From assembly GCF_004745865.1 (NCBI RefSeq), contig NZ_SRKZ01000001.1, positions 1,178,001 to 1,242,000 on the forward strand: a stretch of DNA of 64,000 nt, in the 5' to 3' direction. The notes below the pieces were generated by a model that ran no database searches, was not told the DNA's origin, and saw only the letters and a list, made by a program, of their open reading frames with translations. This DNA is from Hymenobacter wooponensis. Lineage in GTDB: Bacteria; Bacteroidota; Bacteroidia; Cytophagales; Hymenobacteraceae. Below are positions 1-9,562 of this stretch, piece after piece. The position numbers and the translations under genes were made by a program. Numbering within the stretch: the stretch's first letter is position 1; every line of letters begins with the position of its first letter.

Positions 1-386
1 GCAAGACCGAGAACATCCTGCCCCGCCTGCTCAATCAGGAAGTGGTGAACACCCGCTTCCTACCCAGCAAAACGGCCTCCAGCAAGAAGAAATGGATTGC
101 CCACTCCGACTTGGCCGCGAAAGGCGCCGTGCAGATCAATGCCGGGGCCAAAGCGGCCCTCACGGAGCCGCATAAAGCTACCAGCCTGCTGCCCGTCGGC
201 ATTCTGGGCATCATGGGCACTTTCCAGAAGGGCGACATCATCCGGATTCTGGATGAAACCAGCAAACCCATTGGCCTAGGCATGGCCGAATACAGCTCCG
301 ACAAAGCACTCGAACGGCTAGGCCACCAAAACCAGAAACCCCTAGTACATTATGACTATCTGTTTCTGTCGGCAGAAATCAGCTAA
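1..386 (+). CDS. proB: Glutamate 5-kinase, C-terminal part (cut by window edge)
   Basis: First enzyme of proline synthesis: phosphorylates glutamate to gamma-glutamyl phosphate in the cytoplasm. Only the last ~128 codons are present, reading from base 3. They cover the end of the kinase domain and the PUA domain, with the family signature around RFLPSKTASSKKKWIAHSD, then AGAKAAL and SLLPVGILGIMGTFQKGD. The next gene is proA, the following pathway step, in the same direction; the 317 bp between them hold a hairpin repeat instead of the usual tight spacing. The call rests on PUA-domain similarity plus the proA neighbour. Confidence 0.9.
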   Translation, partial: KTENILPRLLNQEVVNTRFLPSKTASSKKKWIAHSDLAAKGAVQINAGAKAALTEPHKATSLLPVGILGIMGTFQKGDIIRILDETSKPIGLGMAEYSSDKALERLGHQNQKPLVHYDYLFLSAEIS

Positions 387-430
387 TTTTTCCGCTAGCT
401 GACTATTGAAACGCACCCGCACCCATCATT

Positions 431-585
431 CATGTCGAGCTTGTCGAGACATCTCGCGTGCTGATGTTGTATTGTCAACCATACTAGCACGTCATTTTGA
501 GCTTGCGAAGGATCTACTCACGTCAGCCCGAGGTGCTAGGCCAGTCGTTCTATCGTGAGAAGATCCTTCCTTCGTCAGGATGACG
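431..585. repeat. Intergenic hairpin repeat, copy A (conserved loop with CTAGGCC)
   Basis: A roughly 155 bp non-coding element between proB and proA. Imperfect arms at 490-515 and 561-585 (CGTCATTTTGAGCTTGCGAA against its complement) enclose a loop with CCGAGGTGCTAGGCCAGTCG. The left shoulder (431-455) holds a small palindrome ATGTCGAGCTTGTCGAGACAT-like. The same element occurs inverted at 59923-60080 and a relative lies at 48928-49025. It may act as an RNA hairpin that separates proB from proA expression, or be a REP-like dispersed element. Confidence 0.75.
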
Positions 586-703
586 AGTGGGTGTAGTAAT
601 TACTGAGGGATACCTTCAACAAGCCTAACACTACTGTCAATAACATAACACCCAAAAGTTCAGTACAAGCCGCCAAGTATTCGTCCGCACTCGCTATACA
701 ACC

Positions 704-1954
704 ATGTCGCTTCAAGATACTTTCCGGGCAACACAAGTAGCCAGCCGCACCCTAGGCCAGGTTCCCGCCGCAGCCATTCAAGCAGTGCTGCTAGACCTGG
801 CCACGGCCGCCGTAGCTGAAACCCCTTTTCTGCTCGCAGAAAATGAGAAGGACCTGGCGCGCATGGCGCCGGATGATCCGAAATACGACCGCCTGAAGCT
901 AACGGAAGCCCGCATAGCTGCTATTGCCGAGGACATCTGCAACGTGGCCTTCCTCCCTTCGCCGCTAGGCCAGGTACTGCAGCAACGGACGCTGCCCAAT
1001 GCCCTGCACCTGTCTAAAATCAGGGTACCATTGGGCGTGGTGGGTGTTATTTACGAAGCCCGCCCCAACGTGACCTTCGATGTGGCGGCGCTCTGCCTAA
1101 AGACTGGCAACGCCTGCCTGCTTAAAGGCGGCTCTGACGCCGCTCACTCCAATCAGGCCATCAGCACGGTAATTCAGCGGGTGCTAGGCCAGCATGGCCT
1201 TGACGCCAACAGCGTCACGCTACTCCCCCCCGACCGCCAGGCCACGGAAGCCTTGCTGCAGGCTATCGGCTATGTAGATGTATTGATTCCGCGCGGCAGC
1301 CAGCAGCTCATCGACTACGTGCGCCAAAACGCCAAAGTGCCCGTCATCGAAACCGGTGCCGGCATCGTGCACACCTACTTCGACGAAACCGCTGACTTGG
1401 TGAAGGGGCAAGCCATTATTCACAACGCCAAAACCCGCCGCGTCAGCGTCTGCAATGCCCTCGACTGCCTGCTAATACACGAGGCTCGTTTATCTGATCT
1501 GCCCTCACTGCTGGCCCCACTAGGCCAGTCGGGCGTGCTGCTTTATGCTGATACCCAAGCCCATCAAGCCCTAAACAGCGCTTATCCCACCGAGCTACTG
1601 CAACCCGCCATGGAAGAGCACTTCGGCACCGAATTTCTCTCCCTGAAGCTGGCCGTTAAGACCGTAACAGGCCTAGACGAGGCCCTAAGCCACATTGCCG
1701 CCCACAGTTCCAAGCACAGCGAGGCCATCATCTCGGAAGATACCGCCCACATCGAGCAGTTTCTGAACCAAGTAGATGCGGCGGCCGTGTACGCCAACGC
1801 CTCCACCGCCTTCACTGACGGCGCCCAGTTCGGCCTCGGCGCCGAAATTGGCATTAGCACCCAGAAGCTCCACGCCCGCGGCCCCATGGGCTTAGAGGAA
1901 CTCACCAGCTACAAGTGGCAGGTAAGAGGTGATGGGCAGGTGCGTAAAAGCTAA
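704..1954 (+). CDS. proA: Glutamate-5-semialdehyde dehydrogenase (gamma-glutamyl phosphate reductase)
   Basis: Reduces gamma-glutamyl phosphate to glutamate-5-semialdehyde with NADPH, the second step of proline synthesis. At 416 residues it has the normal family length. Visible family blocks are the N-terminal [14 protein letters not shown] region, [14 protein letters not shown], the [18 protein letters not shown] segment, and the catalytic cysteine in [13 protein letters not shown] (Cys250). The C-terminal [22 protein letters not shown] block is strongly conserved in ProA. It follows proB in the same direction. The ATG at 704 fits the usual N-terminus. Confidence 0.97.
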   Translation: MSLQDTFRATQVASRTLGQVPAAAIQAVLLDLATAAVAETPFLLAENEKDLARMAPDDPKYDRLKLTEARIAAIAEDICNVAFLPSPLGQVLQQRTLPNALHLSKIRVPLGVVGVIYEARPNVTFDVAALCLKTGNACLLKGGSDAAHSNQAISTVIQRVLGQHGLDANSVTLLPPDRQATEALLQAIGYVDVLIPRGSQQLIDYVRQNAKVPVIETGAGIVHTYFDETADLVKGQAIIHNAKTRRVSVCNALDCLLIHEARLSDLPSLLAPLGQSGVLLYADTQAHQALNSAYPTELLQPAMEEHFGTEFLSLKLAVKTVTGLDEALSHIAAHSSKHSEAIISEDTAHIEQFLNQVDAAAVYANASTAFTDGAQFGLGAEIGISTQKLHARGPMGLEELTSYKWQVRGDGQVRKS

Positions 1955-1961
1955 AATTTAT

Positions 1962-2103
1962 AACTAGGCTCCCCTCCTCAGATGAGGAGGGGTTGGGGGT
2001 GGTTGATGTGGCCTAGAACTGATTTTAAAACTAGAGCTAGTTATCGTTCAACGACTGTTCAACCACCCCCAGCCCCTCCTCATCTGAGGAGGGGAGCTTA
2101 GTT
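1962..2103. repeat. Long imperfect inverted repeat between convergent genes
   Basis: Arms of about 45 bp at 1962-2006 and 2059-2103 pair almost completely around a ~52 bp loop. Each arm carries a smaller palindrome, CCCCTCCTCAGATGAGGAGGGG-like, followed by GGTTGGGGGTGGTTGA. The loop contains TGGCCTAGAAC. It lies between the stops of proA (+) and the hydrolase gene (-), so it may serve as a two-way terminator. The G/C-tract design recalls dispersed MITE or REP-like elements; no transposase is nearby. Confidence 0.7.
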
Positions 2104-2125
2104 TAGCCTTAGCTTTCAATACCCT

Positions 2126-2656
2126 CTACTCTACCAATTCTTGCAGCAGCTCATGCCCTTCCGGCCACAGCCCGAGGCTGGATGCGGAGTTGATGTGGCC
2201 TAGCGCACCTACGTTCACAAACCGACTTCCCCACACCTCGGCAAGGTGCTGCGCCCGCTCCAGCGTTATGTACTCATCGTTGGTGCTAGCTACCACAATG
2301 CTTGGAAACGGCAGGCGCGTCAGCGGGATAAGTGCAAAATTCATTACCTCTGGGGGCATATCAGCGCGGTCTACATCGGCAGTAGCAACCAGCAGGGCAC
2401 CTTTGATGCGGTGCCGCGTAGTGCTGGCCCAATGCGCGATAGTAACGCAGCCTAAGCTGTGGCCAACCAGCACCACGTCGGGTCCAGCCGTAGCCACAAC
2501 GTCTTCTAAGTTCTGCACCCAATCCGCGAGTACTGGCTGGTCCCAATTTCCTTGCTGCACGCGCGAGTAGCCGTAGTGCTGCTCCCAGTAAGTTTGCCAG
2601 TGTTCTGGACCAGAATTGCCCAAGCCGGGCACGATAAGGATATTGGGTTGCTGCAT
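2126..2656 (-). CDS. RBBP9/YdeN-family serine hydrolase
   Basis: Small alpha/beta hydrolase of 176 residues, predicted cytoplasmic. The N-terminus ILIVPGLGNSGPEHWQTYWE is the hallmark of the RBBP9/YdeN family. The nucleophile elbow is GHSLG, the acid is probably in the STNDEY segment, and the catalytic His in GALGHINSASSLG. Natural substrate is unknown for bacterial members. The start at 2656 (MQQPNILIV) is chosen because the family begins right before the first beta strand; an ATG 69 bp further upstream would add an unrelated tail. Confidence 0.88.
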   Translation of the reverse strand: MQQPNILIVPGLGNSGPEHWQTYWEQHYGYSRVQQGNWDQPVLADWVQNLEDVVATAGPDVVLVGHSLGCVTIAHWASTTRHRIKGALLVATADVDRADMPPEVMNFALIPLTRLPFPSIVVASTNDEYITLERAQHLAEVWGSRFVNVGALGHINSASSLGLWPEGHELLQELVE

Positions 2657-2781
2657 GGGCACGAAAGTAACAGGCGCGTTGCGAGGTTTACACACATGGC
2701 CTACTTCTGGTGCATGCATTGCCAAAGTATAATGTGTACAACGGTGTTTTTAAGGGTATATACTTAAATTGATAAAGCCAA

Positions 2782-3213
2782 TTAAAAGACATGTATTTCC
2801 TGTAATTCAAGGGAAACAGAGGTTGGCATATATAACACGTTGAACGTAGCCGTTACGTCACTCCATTTTCCGTTCAGAGGCAGACTAAACCATATTTCTG
2901 CAACTATTAATACGTTTTCAACTTTGTGCTTTCGAGGCATGTGGAAGTCTATTTCCGCATAAGGATTATTACCATCTGTCACAGCTTCTTCCATCGAAGT
3001 GACCTTGTAGACTTCTGAGTCAGCTTCGTATTCCGGAAATCCATATCCATAAATAACATCTCTCATTAGTTCAGGTGTCCATTCATAATAAGGATCCTGA
3101 AATGTGTACTGGAAGGCCTCCTCGTACCTCTCCAGCTCTAGCAGCTTCACCCATATGCGAACTGCTTCTAATATATCTTCATCTGAAGCATCTAAGGGCA
3201 ATGCGACGGGCAT
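2782..3213 (-). CDS. Hypothetical protein, possibly DUF7668-like
   Basis: A 143-residue acidic protein without signal peptide or membrane segment. The N-terminal third is helical (EDILEAVRIWVKLLELERYEEAF), then come a tyrosine-rich stretch (DPYYEWTP) and a C-terminal beta-rich half with FSLPLNGKWSDVTATFNV. That last motif resembles small DUF7668-type proteins, from memory only. The gene and its flanks are clearly more AT-rich than their neighbours, which suggests recent acquisition. No function is assigned. Confidence 0.7.
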   Translation of the reverse strand: MPVALPLDASDEDILEAVRIWVKLLELERYEEAFQYTFQDPYYEWTPELMRDVIYGYGFPEYEADSEVYKVTSMEEAVTDGNNPYAEIDFHMPRKHKVENVLIVAEIWFSLPLNGKWSDVTATFNVLYMPTSVSLELQEIHVF

Positions 3214-3323
3214 ATTTCAAATCCTAACTATTGAAGTTTTAGCCAATTTACCAGGAAGTAAACCACATTATACATTCGCGTTTTTATATACCTTCCAGCG
3301 TCTATTTAAGCTCCTCCCTATCC

Positions 3324-6300
3324 ATGCTATTCCGCTCCGTTTCTCGCCTGCCGCTGCTGGTGCTGCTGGCTTTGCTATGTGCCTGCTCTAAGTCGGGCTC
3401 CGATGCTGGTCAGGACCCTAACGGCGAGGAAATTGACCCGTACCAGAACTTGGTGTTTCAGTTTGCCGATGCCGTGGCTAGCCCCGAGCAGCAGGACCGT
3501 TGGGATACCGTGCAGGTAGTGAAGTTTGAGCCGGCCATGCGCGGCAAGTTCAAGTGGACTTCGGACAGAGAGTTGATTTTCTCGCCTACCACGCCCTTTA
3601 AGCCCAGCACCGCCTTCACTGCAACCCTGCGCAAAGAAGCCCTGCCGGAAGGCAAACACAACGTAGAGCTACCTGAGAATCGTCAGAAGTTTCACACCCC
3701 CTACTTACAACTGCAGGAACCCCAGGCGTTCTGGGGCCGCTCGGAGCGGGCCGCCGGCACGGCCGAAATGCGCGTGGAGCTTCCCTTCAACTACAGCGTA
3801 AAGCCCGCCGATGTGAAGCCCCTGCTGCGCGTGACCCAGGACGGGCAGCCCGTGGCCTTCGAGGTGAGTGGGGAGCCGGGCCAAGTGGTGCGCGTGAGCC
3901 TCAACCAGCAGGTGCGCCCCGGCTCGCCCCTTACCGTGGCCCTAGGCCAGGGTCTGCGGGCCCAGGGCAGCGACCAGGCCTCTACTGCCGACTACGAAAA
4001 GCAGGTGCAGGTACCCGACCCGGAGGAACTGGAAATACGCGCCATCACCGGTACCCTGCAAGCGGCCGACCCGGTTATCACCATCCTGACCAGTCAGCCG
4101 GTCACCACGGGCGATTTGCATAATGCCCTGTCGGTGTCGCCGCAGGTTGCCTACGAGGTGGAAGAGCTGGAAAATGGCTTCCGGCTTAAGGGTGGCTTTG
4201 AGGTGGGCAAAAGCTACCAGTTGAGCTTGCGGCAGGGGTTGCGGGGTGGCCTAGGTGGGCACCTCAGCGAGGACTTTACTCAGACGGTGAGCTTCTCCGA
4301 TGAGCGCCCAACCATCAGCTTTGCCAGCGCCGAGAAGGCCATGTACCTTGATGCACTAGGTTCGCGCAACCTGGGTGTGCGCATCAATGAGGTGGATAAG
4401 GTGAAGGTGACCATTGCTAAAGTGTACGCCAACAATATTCAGCAGCTGTTGCGCAGCGGCACCCAGTACGGCTACCCCGGCTACGACGGGGAAGAATCGG
4501 AGGGTGAGGAAGAGGAAAGTGAGGAAGGCGGGTACGTGGACCGCTCCTACCAGTACTACGATGTGGAAAACCTGGGCAATGTGCTTACGGAGCGCACCTA
4601 CACCGTGTCGGGGCTGCCGAAGGCGCAGGGGCTGCGGTTGCTGAACCTGAACCTCAAGGACCTGGAGTTTTCGGGCGGGCTGAAGGGCCTTTACATCATT
4701 AAGGTGCAGGATACCGAGCGCCAGTGGCTGCAGGTGAGCAAGCTTGTGGCCGTGTCAGATATTGGCCTGATTGTGAAGCAGGGCAAGGCTGGCAGCACGC
4801 TGGTGTTTGCTAACTCCATCCGCAACGCCAAGGCGCTGAGCGGCGTGGAAATGCGCTTTATCAGCACCAACAACCAGGTGATGGGCACTGGCCTGACGAA
4901 CGGCGACGGGGTAGCAAAATTCGACAGCACCGCCCAAAATAGCCGCTTTAAGCTGGGCATGGTGATGGCCCAGCAAGGCAACGACTTCACCTTCCTCGAT
5001 CTGAGCCGCAGCCGCGTCGAAACCTCCCGCTTCGAGGTAGGTGGCCTACAAAGCAACGCCGCCTGCTACCAGGCCTTCCTTTACGGCGACCGGGACTTGT
5101 ACCGCCCCGGTGACACCATTCAGACCAACACCGTCATCCGCACCGAGGATTGGCAGGCGCCGCCCAAGGGCCTGCCGGTAAAAATCCGCCTGCTGCTGCC
5201 CACCGGCAAGGAGTACGCCAGCCTGCAGAAAACCCTGAACGCGGCCGGCTCCTTCGAGGCGCGCTTCCTGCTGCCTCCCGCCGTCATGACCGGCCTCTAC
5301 ACCCTGGAAGTGCTGACGGGCAACGACGTGTTGTTGGCCTCCCGCCAGATTTCGGTAGAGGAGTTTATTCCGGACCGCATGAAGGTGACAGTGAAAGCCT
5401 CTAGGCCTGTCGTGAAACCCGGACAGGCTATTTCGGCGCTGATTACAGCTCAGAACCTATTTGGCCCACCCGCCGCTGACCGCAAGTTTGAAGTAGAGTT
5501 TTCCTTGAAGGAAAAACCCTTTACCCCGAAGAATTACACCGACTACACCTTTGCCATCAACAGCGGCGAGCGGCAGCGGGGCAGCTACGGCGACCAGGTT
5601 TCCACGCCGATATCCGACCGGTTCGAGAAGACCACCCGCGAAGGCACTACCGACGCCGCCGGCCGCGGCACCGCCACCTACGAGGTGCCCGATTATTCTG
5701 ACCTCGGCATTCTGGAAGGAGCAGCCTTCACGACGGTATTCGATGAAACCGGCCGCCCCGTAAACCGCCTAGCTACCTTTGAGGTGCAGACCCAGCCGGT
5801 GCTGTTTGGGGTGAAGAATATGGATGAGCTGGTGCAGACCCGTCAGGCCCTGCCGGTGCGGCTGGTGGCCCTCACTCCAGCCGGCACGCCGACCTCGGCC
5901 CAGGCCACGGTGCGCGTAGTGCGCCTGCTCTGGGAAACCGTGATTGAGCGTCAGGGCGGCCGCTACATCTACAACTCGCAGAAGCGCGAGCAGGTGGTGC
6001 TGAGCCGCACCGTGACGGTAGCCAGCGGCGGCTCCGATGCCGGCCTGGGTTTCACGCCCACTTATTCGGGTGAGTACGAAATCCGGGTTTCTAGGCCAGG
6101 GGCCGTGACTTACGTGGCTCAGCGCGTGTACGCTTACGGCTACGGCGACACCCAGAGCAACTCCTTCGAGGTGAACAACGAAGGCGAGGTGACAATTGAG
6201 GCCGATAAGGCCAAGTACGAGCCCGGCGAAACTGCCAACCTCCTGCTGAAAACGCCCTTCCCCGGCCGCGTGCTCGTGACGGTGGAGCGCAACCGCGTGC

Positions 6301-8894
6301 TGGACCACTTTTACGTGAACACCGACGAGAAATCGGCCCGCGTGAGCATTCCCATTCGCACCGGTCACGTGCCCAACGTGTACGTGACGGCCACCGCCAT
6401 CCGCGAAATCAGGGACAACCGACTACCTCTCACAGTAGCTCGCGGCTTCGTGCCGCTGACAGTAGAGAAGCCCGGCGCCAAGCTGCAAGTGGCTATTAAA
6501 GCGCCTGCGCAAAGTCGTTCCCAAACCGCCCAAACCATTGAAGTAACCACCGCCCCCGGTGCCCAGGTAACGCTGGCTATGGTGGACGAGGGCATTCTGC
6601 AGATGAAGGACTACCGTACGCCTGACCCCTATGGCTACTTCTACCAGAAGCGCGCCCTAGAAGTACAGGCCTACGACGTGTATCCCTTCCTACTGCCCGA
6701 ACCCGGGACCAGTAGCACGGGCGGCGACGGCTACGACCTCTCGCGCCGCACCACGCCCGTGCCCAACCGCCGCGTGAAGCTGCTCGCCAAATGGAGCGGT
6801 GTACTCACCGCCGATGCCAGCGGTAAGGCTCGCTACAAGCTGCAAGTGCCTCAGTTCAGCGGGGCCGTGCGCGTCATGGCAGTGGCCTACAAGAACGACG
6901 CCTTCGGTTCCGCCGAACACGCCATGCGCGTCGCCGACCCGGTTGTCATCAGCACCGCCCTCCCCCGCTTCCTCAGCCCCGGCGACACGATTGACGTGCC
7001 CGTAACCTTGACGAATACGACGGGTAAACCGATGTTCGTCACGGTTACTACGTCTTCGAACGGCCCACTAAAAAGTTATTTCGGTGCCTCAAACAAAGGC
7101 TTTATTAATGGGCCTAGAGATTTAAAAGGTACGATTCCCGGTGAGCAAACCACTTTTGGCTTAGCACCAAACAGTGAGCATCGGCTAACATTCCACGCTC
7201 TGGCTCAACACTCTATTGGAACTTCGAATTTCATAGTAACAGCAGTTCATCAAGATGGGCACGGTAAGACAATTGAGAAATTCACCGAAACCATTGAGCT
7301 ACCTATCCGTCCTGCTTCGCCGCTGCAGAAGCGCACGGGGTCGGGCGTGGTGGCGGGTGGCGCGGCCCAGCAGCTGAACCTGCGGACCGACTTCCTGCCT
7401 TCGTCGCTGCGGAGCCAGTTGGTGGTGAGCCGCTCGCCCATGACGGAGTTTGCCAAGGACCTGCGCTACCTGCTACAGTACCCCTACGGCTGCCTGGAGC
7501 AAACCGTGTCGGCCGCTTTCCCGCAGCTGTACTACGGTGACTTAACCGCTACGCTAGGCCAGAAAACGGGCAAACCTGGCAAGGCCGGCCTGTTCAACCC
7601 CAACTACCACGTGCAGGAAGCCATTCGGAAGGTGGAAGCCCAGCAGATGTACAACGGCTCCCTCAGCTACTGGCCCGGCGGCGACTACGACAACTGGTGG
7701 GCCACCACCTACGCCGCTCACTTCCTGCTGGAAGCCCAGCAAGCCGGCTTCGACGTCAACAAGAACGTGCTCGACCGAGTATTGCGCTACCTGCAAGTCC
7801 GCGTGCGCAAGCGCGAAACCGACACCTACAACATCATCCAGACCGGTGGTGTAATTCAACCCGTAACGCTGGCCAAGAAGGAAGTGGCCTACTCCCTCTA
7901 CGTGCTGGCCCTGGCCGGCCGCCCCGATGCCGTGGGCCTCAATTACTATAAAGCCAACCGCCCCCAGCTGGCCGAAGATTCGCGCTACCTGCTGGCGGCG
8001 GCCTTCGCCCTGAGCGGCAACCAGCGCGGCTACCAGAGTACGGTATCCACCCGCTTCGGGGCCGCGCCCAGCATCGCCGGCCGCCAGCTAGATGGGGCCT
8101 TCTCCTCCCCCATCCGCGACGAAGCCCTGGTGCTCAACGCCCTGCTCGCCGCCGACCCTGCTAACCCGCAGGTAAACATCCTGGCCCGCCAGCTCAGCCG
8201 CCAGGTAAAGCAGGCCGGCTGGCTCAATACCCAGGAACGGTCATTTGCGCTGCTGGCCCTGGGTAAGCTGGCGAAGAAAAATGCCGGCAGCACGGTAGTA
8301 GCTAGCCTGCTGGCTGATGGCAAGGCTATCGGCAACTTCTCGGGCAAAGACCTAACGGTAAGCAACGTGGCCAACCGCCAGCTGCAGTTGCGCACCAGCG
8401 GCAAAGGCAGCCTCTACTACTTCTGGGAAACCGAGGGTATTTCGCCCACCGGCCAGGTGCGTGAGGAAGACGCCTACCTGCAAGTGCGCCGCCAGTTCCT
8501 GGACCGCAACGGCAATCTGGTTGGTTCTACCTCATTCAAGCAAAATGACCTGGTAGTTGTCAAAATCACCATCCAATCAGCCGAGTCAGCCGGAGAAGTC
8601 AAGAACGTAGCTATTACTGACCTACTGCCCGCCGGCCTGGAAATTGAGAACCCACGCATCGGGGCCGTCCGGGACCTGACCTGGGCCAAGGACGCCGCCC
8701 AACCCGATTACCTCGACGTGCGCGACGACCGGATCAACCTGTTCACCACCGTCACCACCGAGCCTAAATCGTTCTACTACCTCTGCCGCGCCGTCAGCAA
8801 AGGCACCTTCAAGCTAGGCCCCGTCAGCGCCGACGCCATGTACAACGCGGAGTACCACAGCTACGCCGGCAGCGGCGTGGTGCGGGTGCGGTAA
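3324..8894 (+). CDS. Alpha-2-macroglobulin family lipoprotein (YfhM/ECAM type, thioester-containing)
   Basis: Giant 1856-residue protease trap. An N-terminal signal ends in a lipobox-like LLALLCAC, so the protein is probably anchored in the envelope. Repeated MG beta-sandwich domains fill residues ~100-1000. The conserved A2M core block TLAMVDEGIL lies near residue 1087. The thioester motif is YPYGCLEQ with Cys1390, followed by the alpha-alpha toroid (SYWPGGDYDNWW) and a C-terminal receptor-like domain. In Proteobacteria such genes commonly pair with pbpC; here pbpC lies 4.6 kb downstream on the same strand. Residues ~1229-1329 are encoded by an AT-richer patch unlike the rest of the gene. 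A Glu/Ser-rich insertion lies near residues 391-405. Confidence 0.95.
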   Translation: MLFRSVSRLPLLVLLALLCACSKSGSDAGQDPNGEEIDPYQNLVFQFADAVASPEQQDRWDTVQVVKFEPAMRGKFKWTSDRELIFSPTTPFKPSTAFTATLRKEALPEGKHNVELPENRQKFHTPYLQLQEPQAFWGRSERAAGTAEMRVELPFNYSVKPADVKPLLRVTQDGQPVAFEVSGEPGQVVRVSLNQQVRPGSPLTVALGQGLRAQGSDQASTADYEKQVQVPDPEELEIRAITGTLQAADPVITILTSQPVTTGDLHNALSVSPQVAYEVEELENGFRLKGGFEVGKSYQLSLRQGLRGGLGGHLSEDFTQTVSFSDERPTISFASAEKAMYLDALGSRNLGVRINEVDKVKVTIAKVYANNIQQLLRSGTQYGYPGYDGEESEGEEEESEEGGYVDRSYQYYDVENLGNVLTERTYTVSGLPKAQGLRLLNLNLKDLEFSGGLKGLYIIKVQDTERQWLQVSKLVAVSDIGLIVKQGKAGSTLVFANSIRNAKALSGVEMRFISTNNQVMGTGLTNGDGVAKFDSTAQNSRFKLGMVMAQQGNDFTFLDLSRSRVETSRFEVGGLQSNAACYQAFLYGDRDLYRPGDTIQTNTVIRTEDWQAPPKGLPVKIRLLLPTGKEYASLQKTLNAAGSFEARFLLPPAVMTGLYTLEVLTGNDVLLASRQISVEEFIPDRMKVTVKASRPVVKPGQAISALITAQNLFGPPAADRKFEVEFSLKEKPFTPKNYTDYTFAINSGERQRGSYGDQVSTPISDRFEKTTREGTTDAAGRGTATYEVPDYSDLGILEGAAFTTVFDETGRPVNRLATFEVQTQPVLFGVKNMDELVQTRQALPVRLVALTPAGTPTSAQATVRVVRLLWETVIERQGGRYIYNSQKREQVVLSRTVTVASGGSDAGLGFTPTYSGEYEIRVSRPGAVTYVAQRVYAYGYGDTQSNSFEVNNEGEVTIEADKAKYEPGETANLLLKTPFPGRVLVTVERNRVLDHFYVNTDEKSARVSIPIRTGHVPNVYVTATAIREIRDNRLPLTVARGFVPLTVEKPGAKLQVAIKAPAQSRSQTAQTIEVTTAPGAQVTLAMVDEGILQMKDYRTPDPYGYFYQKRALEVQAYDVYPFLLPEPGTSSTGGDGYDLSRRTTPVPNRRVKLLAKWSGVLTADASGKARYKLQVPQFSGAVRVMAVAYKNDAFGSAEHAMRVADPVVISTALPRFLSPGDTIDVPVTLTNTTGKPMFVTVTTSSNGPLKSYFGASNKGFINGPRDLKGTIPGEQTTFGLAPNSEHRLTFHALAQHSIGTSNFIVTAVHQDGHGKTIEKFTETIELPIRPASPLQKRTGSGVVAGGAAQQLNLRTDFLPSSLRSQLVVSRSPMTEFAKDLRYLLQYPYGCLEQTVSAAFPQLYYGDLTATLGQKTGKPGKAGLFNPNYHVQEAIRKVEAQQMYNGSLSYWPGGDYDNWWATTYAAHFLLEAQQAGFDVNKNVLDRVLRYLQVRVRKRETDTYNIIQTGGVIQPVTLAKKEVAYSLYVLALAGRPDAVGLNYYKANRPQLAEDSRYLLAAAFALSGNQRGYQSTVSTRFGAAPSIAGRQLDGAFSSPIRDEALVLNALLAADPANPQVNILARQLSRQVKQAGWLNTQERSFALLALGKLAKKNAGSTVVASLLADGKAIGNFSGKDLTVSNVANRQLQLRTSGKGSLYYFWETEGISPTGQVREEDAYLQVRRQFLDRNGNLVGSTSFKQNDLVVVKITIQSAESAGEVKNVAITDLLPAGLEIENPRIGAVRDLTWAKDAAQPDYLDVRDDRINLFTTVTTEPKSFYYLCRAVSKGTFKLGPVSADAMYNAEYHSYAGSGVVRVR

Positions 8895-8913
8895 ACCTTC
8901 TTAATTTATTTGT

Positions 8914-9411
8914 ATGCTATTGGCAATGCTCTGGCAAACCGTCCTATTCTACACAGTCTTGCTGCTATGCGTGGGTCTACTAGGCCTGCTTGTTTTCAGA
9001 GCAGCAACTTACCTGGTTGCTCGTTTCTGGCCATCAATGCAGCGGCCGACTAGGATAGCTCTTCCAGCAGCTATTCTTATTACTCCGCTGCTTTGCGTGG
9101 CAATTCCCAATTTATTTCTTGCGCTCTATCTGTACTACCCACATCGGGATTTCAACAAAGCAGATTGGGCTACTAACTTGCCTAAACGGCATGAACTAGT
9201 AGACGATTTAGTGGCTTCTCACAAGCTGGTTGGTCTTACCGAACAACAAGTGGTTGAATTGTTGGGAGCACCTAATACAGAATCTAAATGTGATGCTACT
9301 TGGGAGTATTATTTAGGCATGACACCCAAACTCATTCCTATTGATGGTGACGCGCTGTCGTTGCAATTCAGTAATGGGAAAGTGGTTCGTTATTGGATTC
9401 ACGAAATGTAA
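8914..9411 (+). CDS. Membrane protein with BamE/SmpA-like C-terminal motif
   Basis: A 165-residue protein starting 19 bp after the macroglobulin stop, probably co-transcribed. Two hydrophobic segments are visible (residues ~5-32 and ~47-70). The soluble C-terminal half carries LVGLTEQQVVELLGAPN followed by a WEYYLG strand, the helix-loop-strand pattern of SmpA/BamE/OmlA-like domains. BamE domains usually sit on lipoproteins; here two membrane helices replace the lipobox. Lower GC than the neighbours. Function unknown; an envelope role is inferred. Confidence 0.75.
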   Translation: MLLAMLWQTVLFYTVLLLCVGLLGLLVFRAATYLVARFWPSMQRPTRIALPAAILITPLLCVAIPNLFLALYLYYPHRDFNKADWATNLPKRHELVDDLVASHKLVGLTEQQVVELLGAPNTESKCDATWEYYLGMTPKLIPIDGDALSLQFSNGKVVRYWIHEM

Positions 9412-9562
9412 GTCCCAGATAGCGACACTAGGCCTAGCGAGTTAGCTCAACCGCAGCCTTTTCCATCTACACGCGTACAGCTTATTACCGCTTTTCACGC
9501 AGCCGGCACTTCGCAAGTAGCCGGCTGTGTTGCTGTTATGCATTTGCGCAACTGTGAGTTAT

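Noticed and set aside
431..585. CRISPR-like interpretation of the intergenic repeats
   Set aside because: Only single hairpin copies at separate loci, no regular spacers and no cas genes.
5769..6368. 199-codon minus-strand frame inside the macroglobulin gene
   Set aside because: Same shadow effect; the plus-strand frame has an unambiguous family match throughout.
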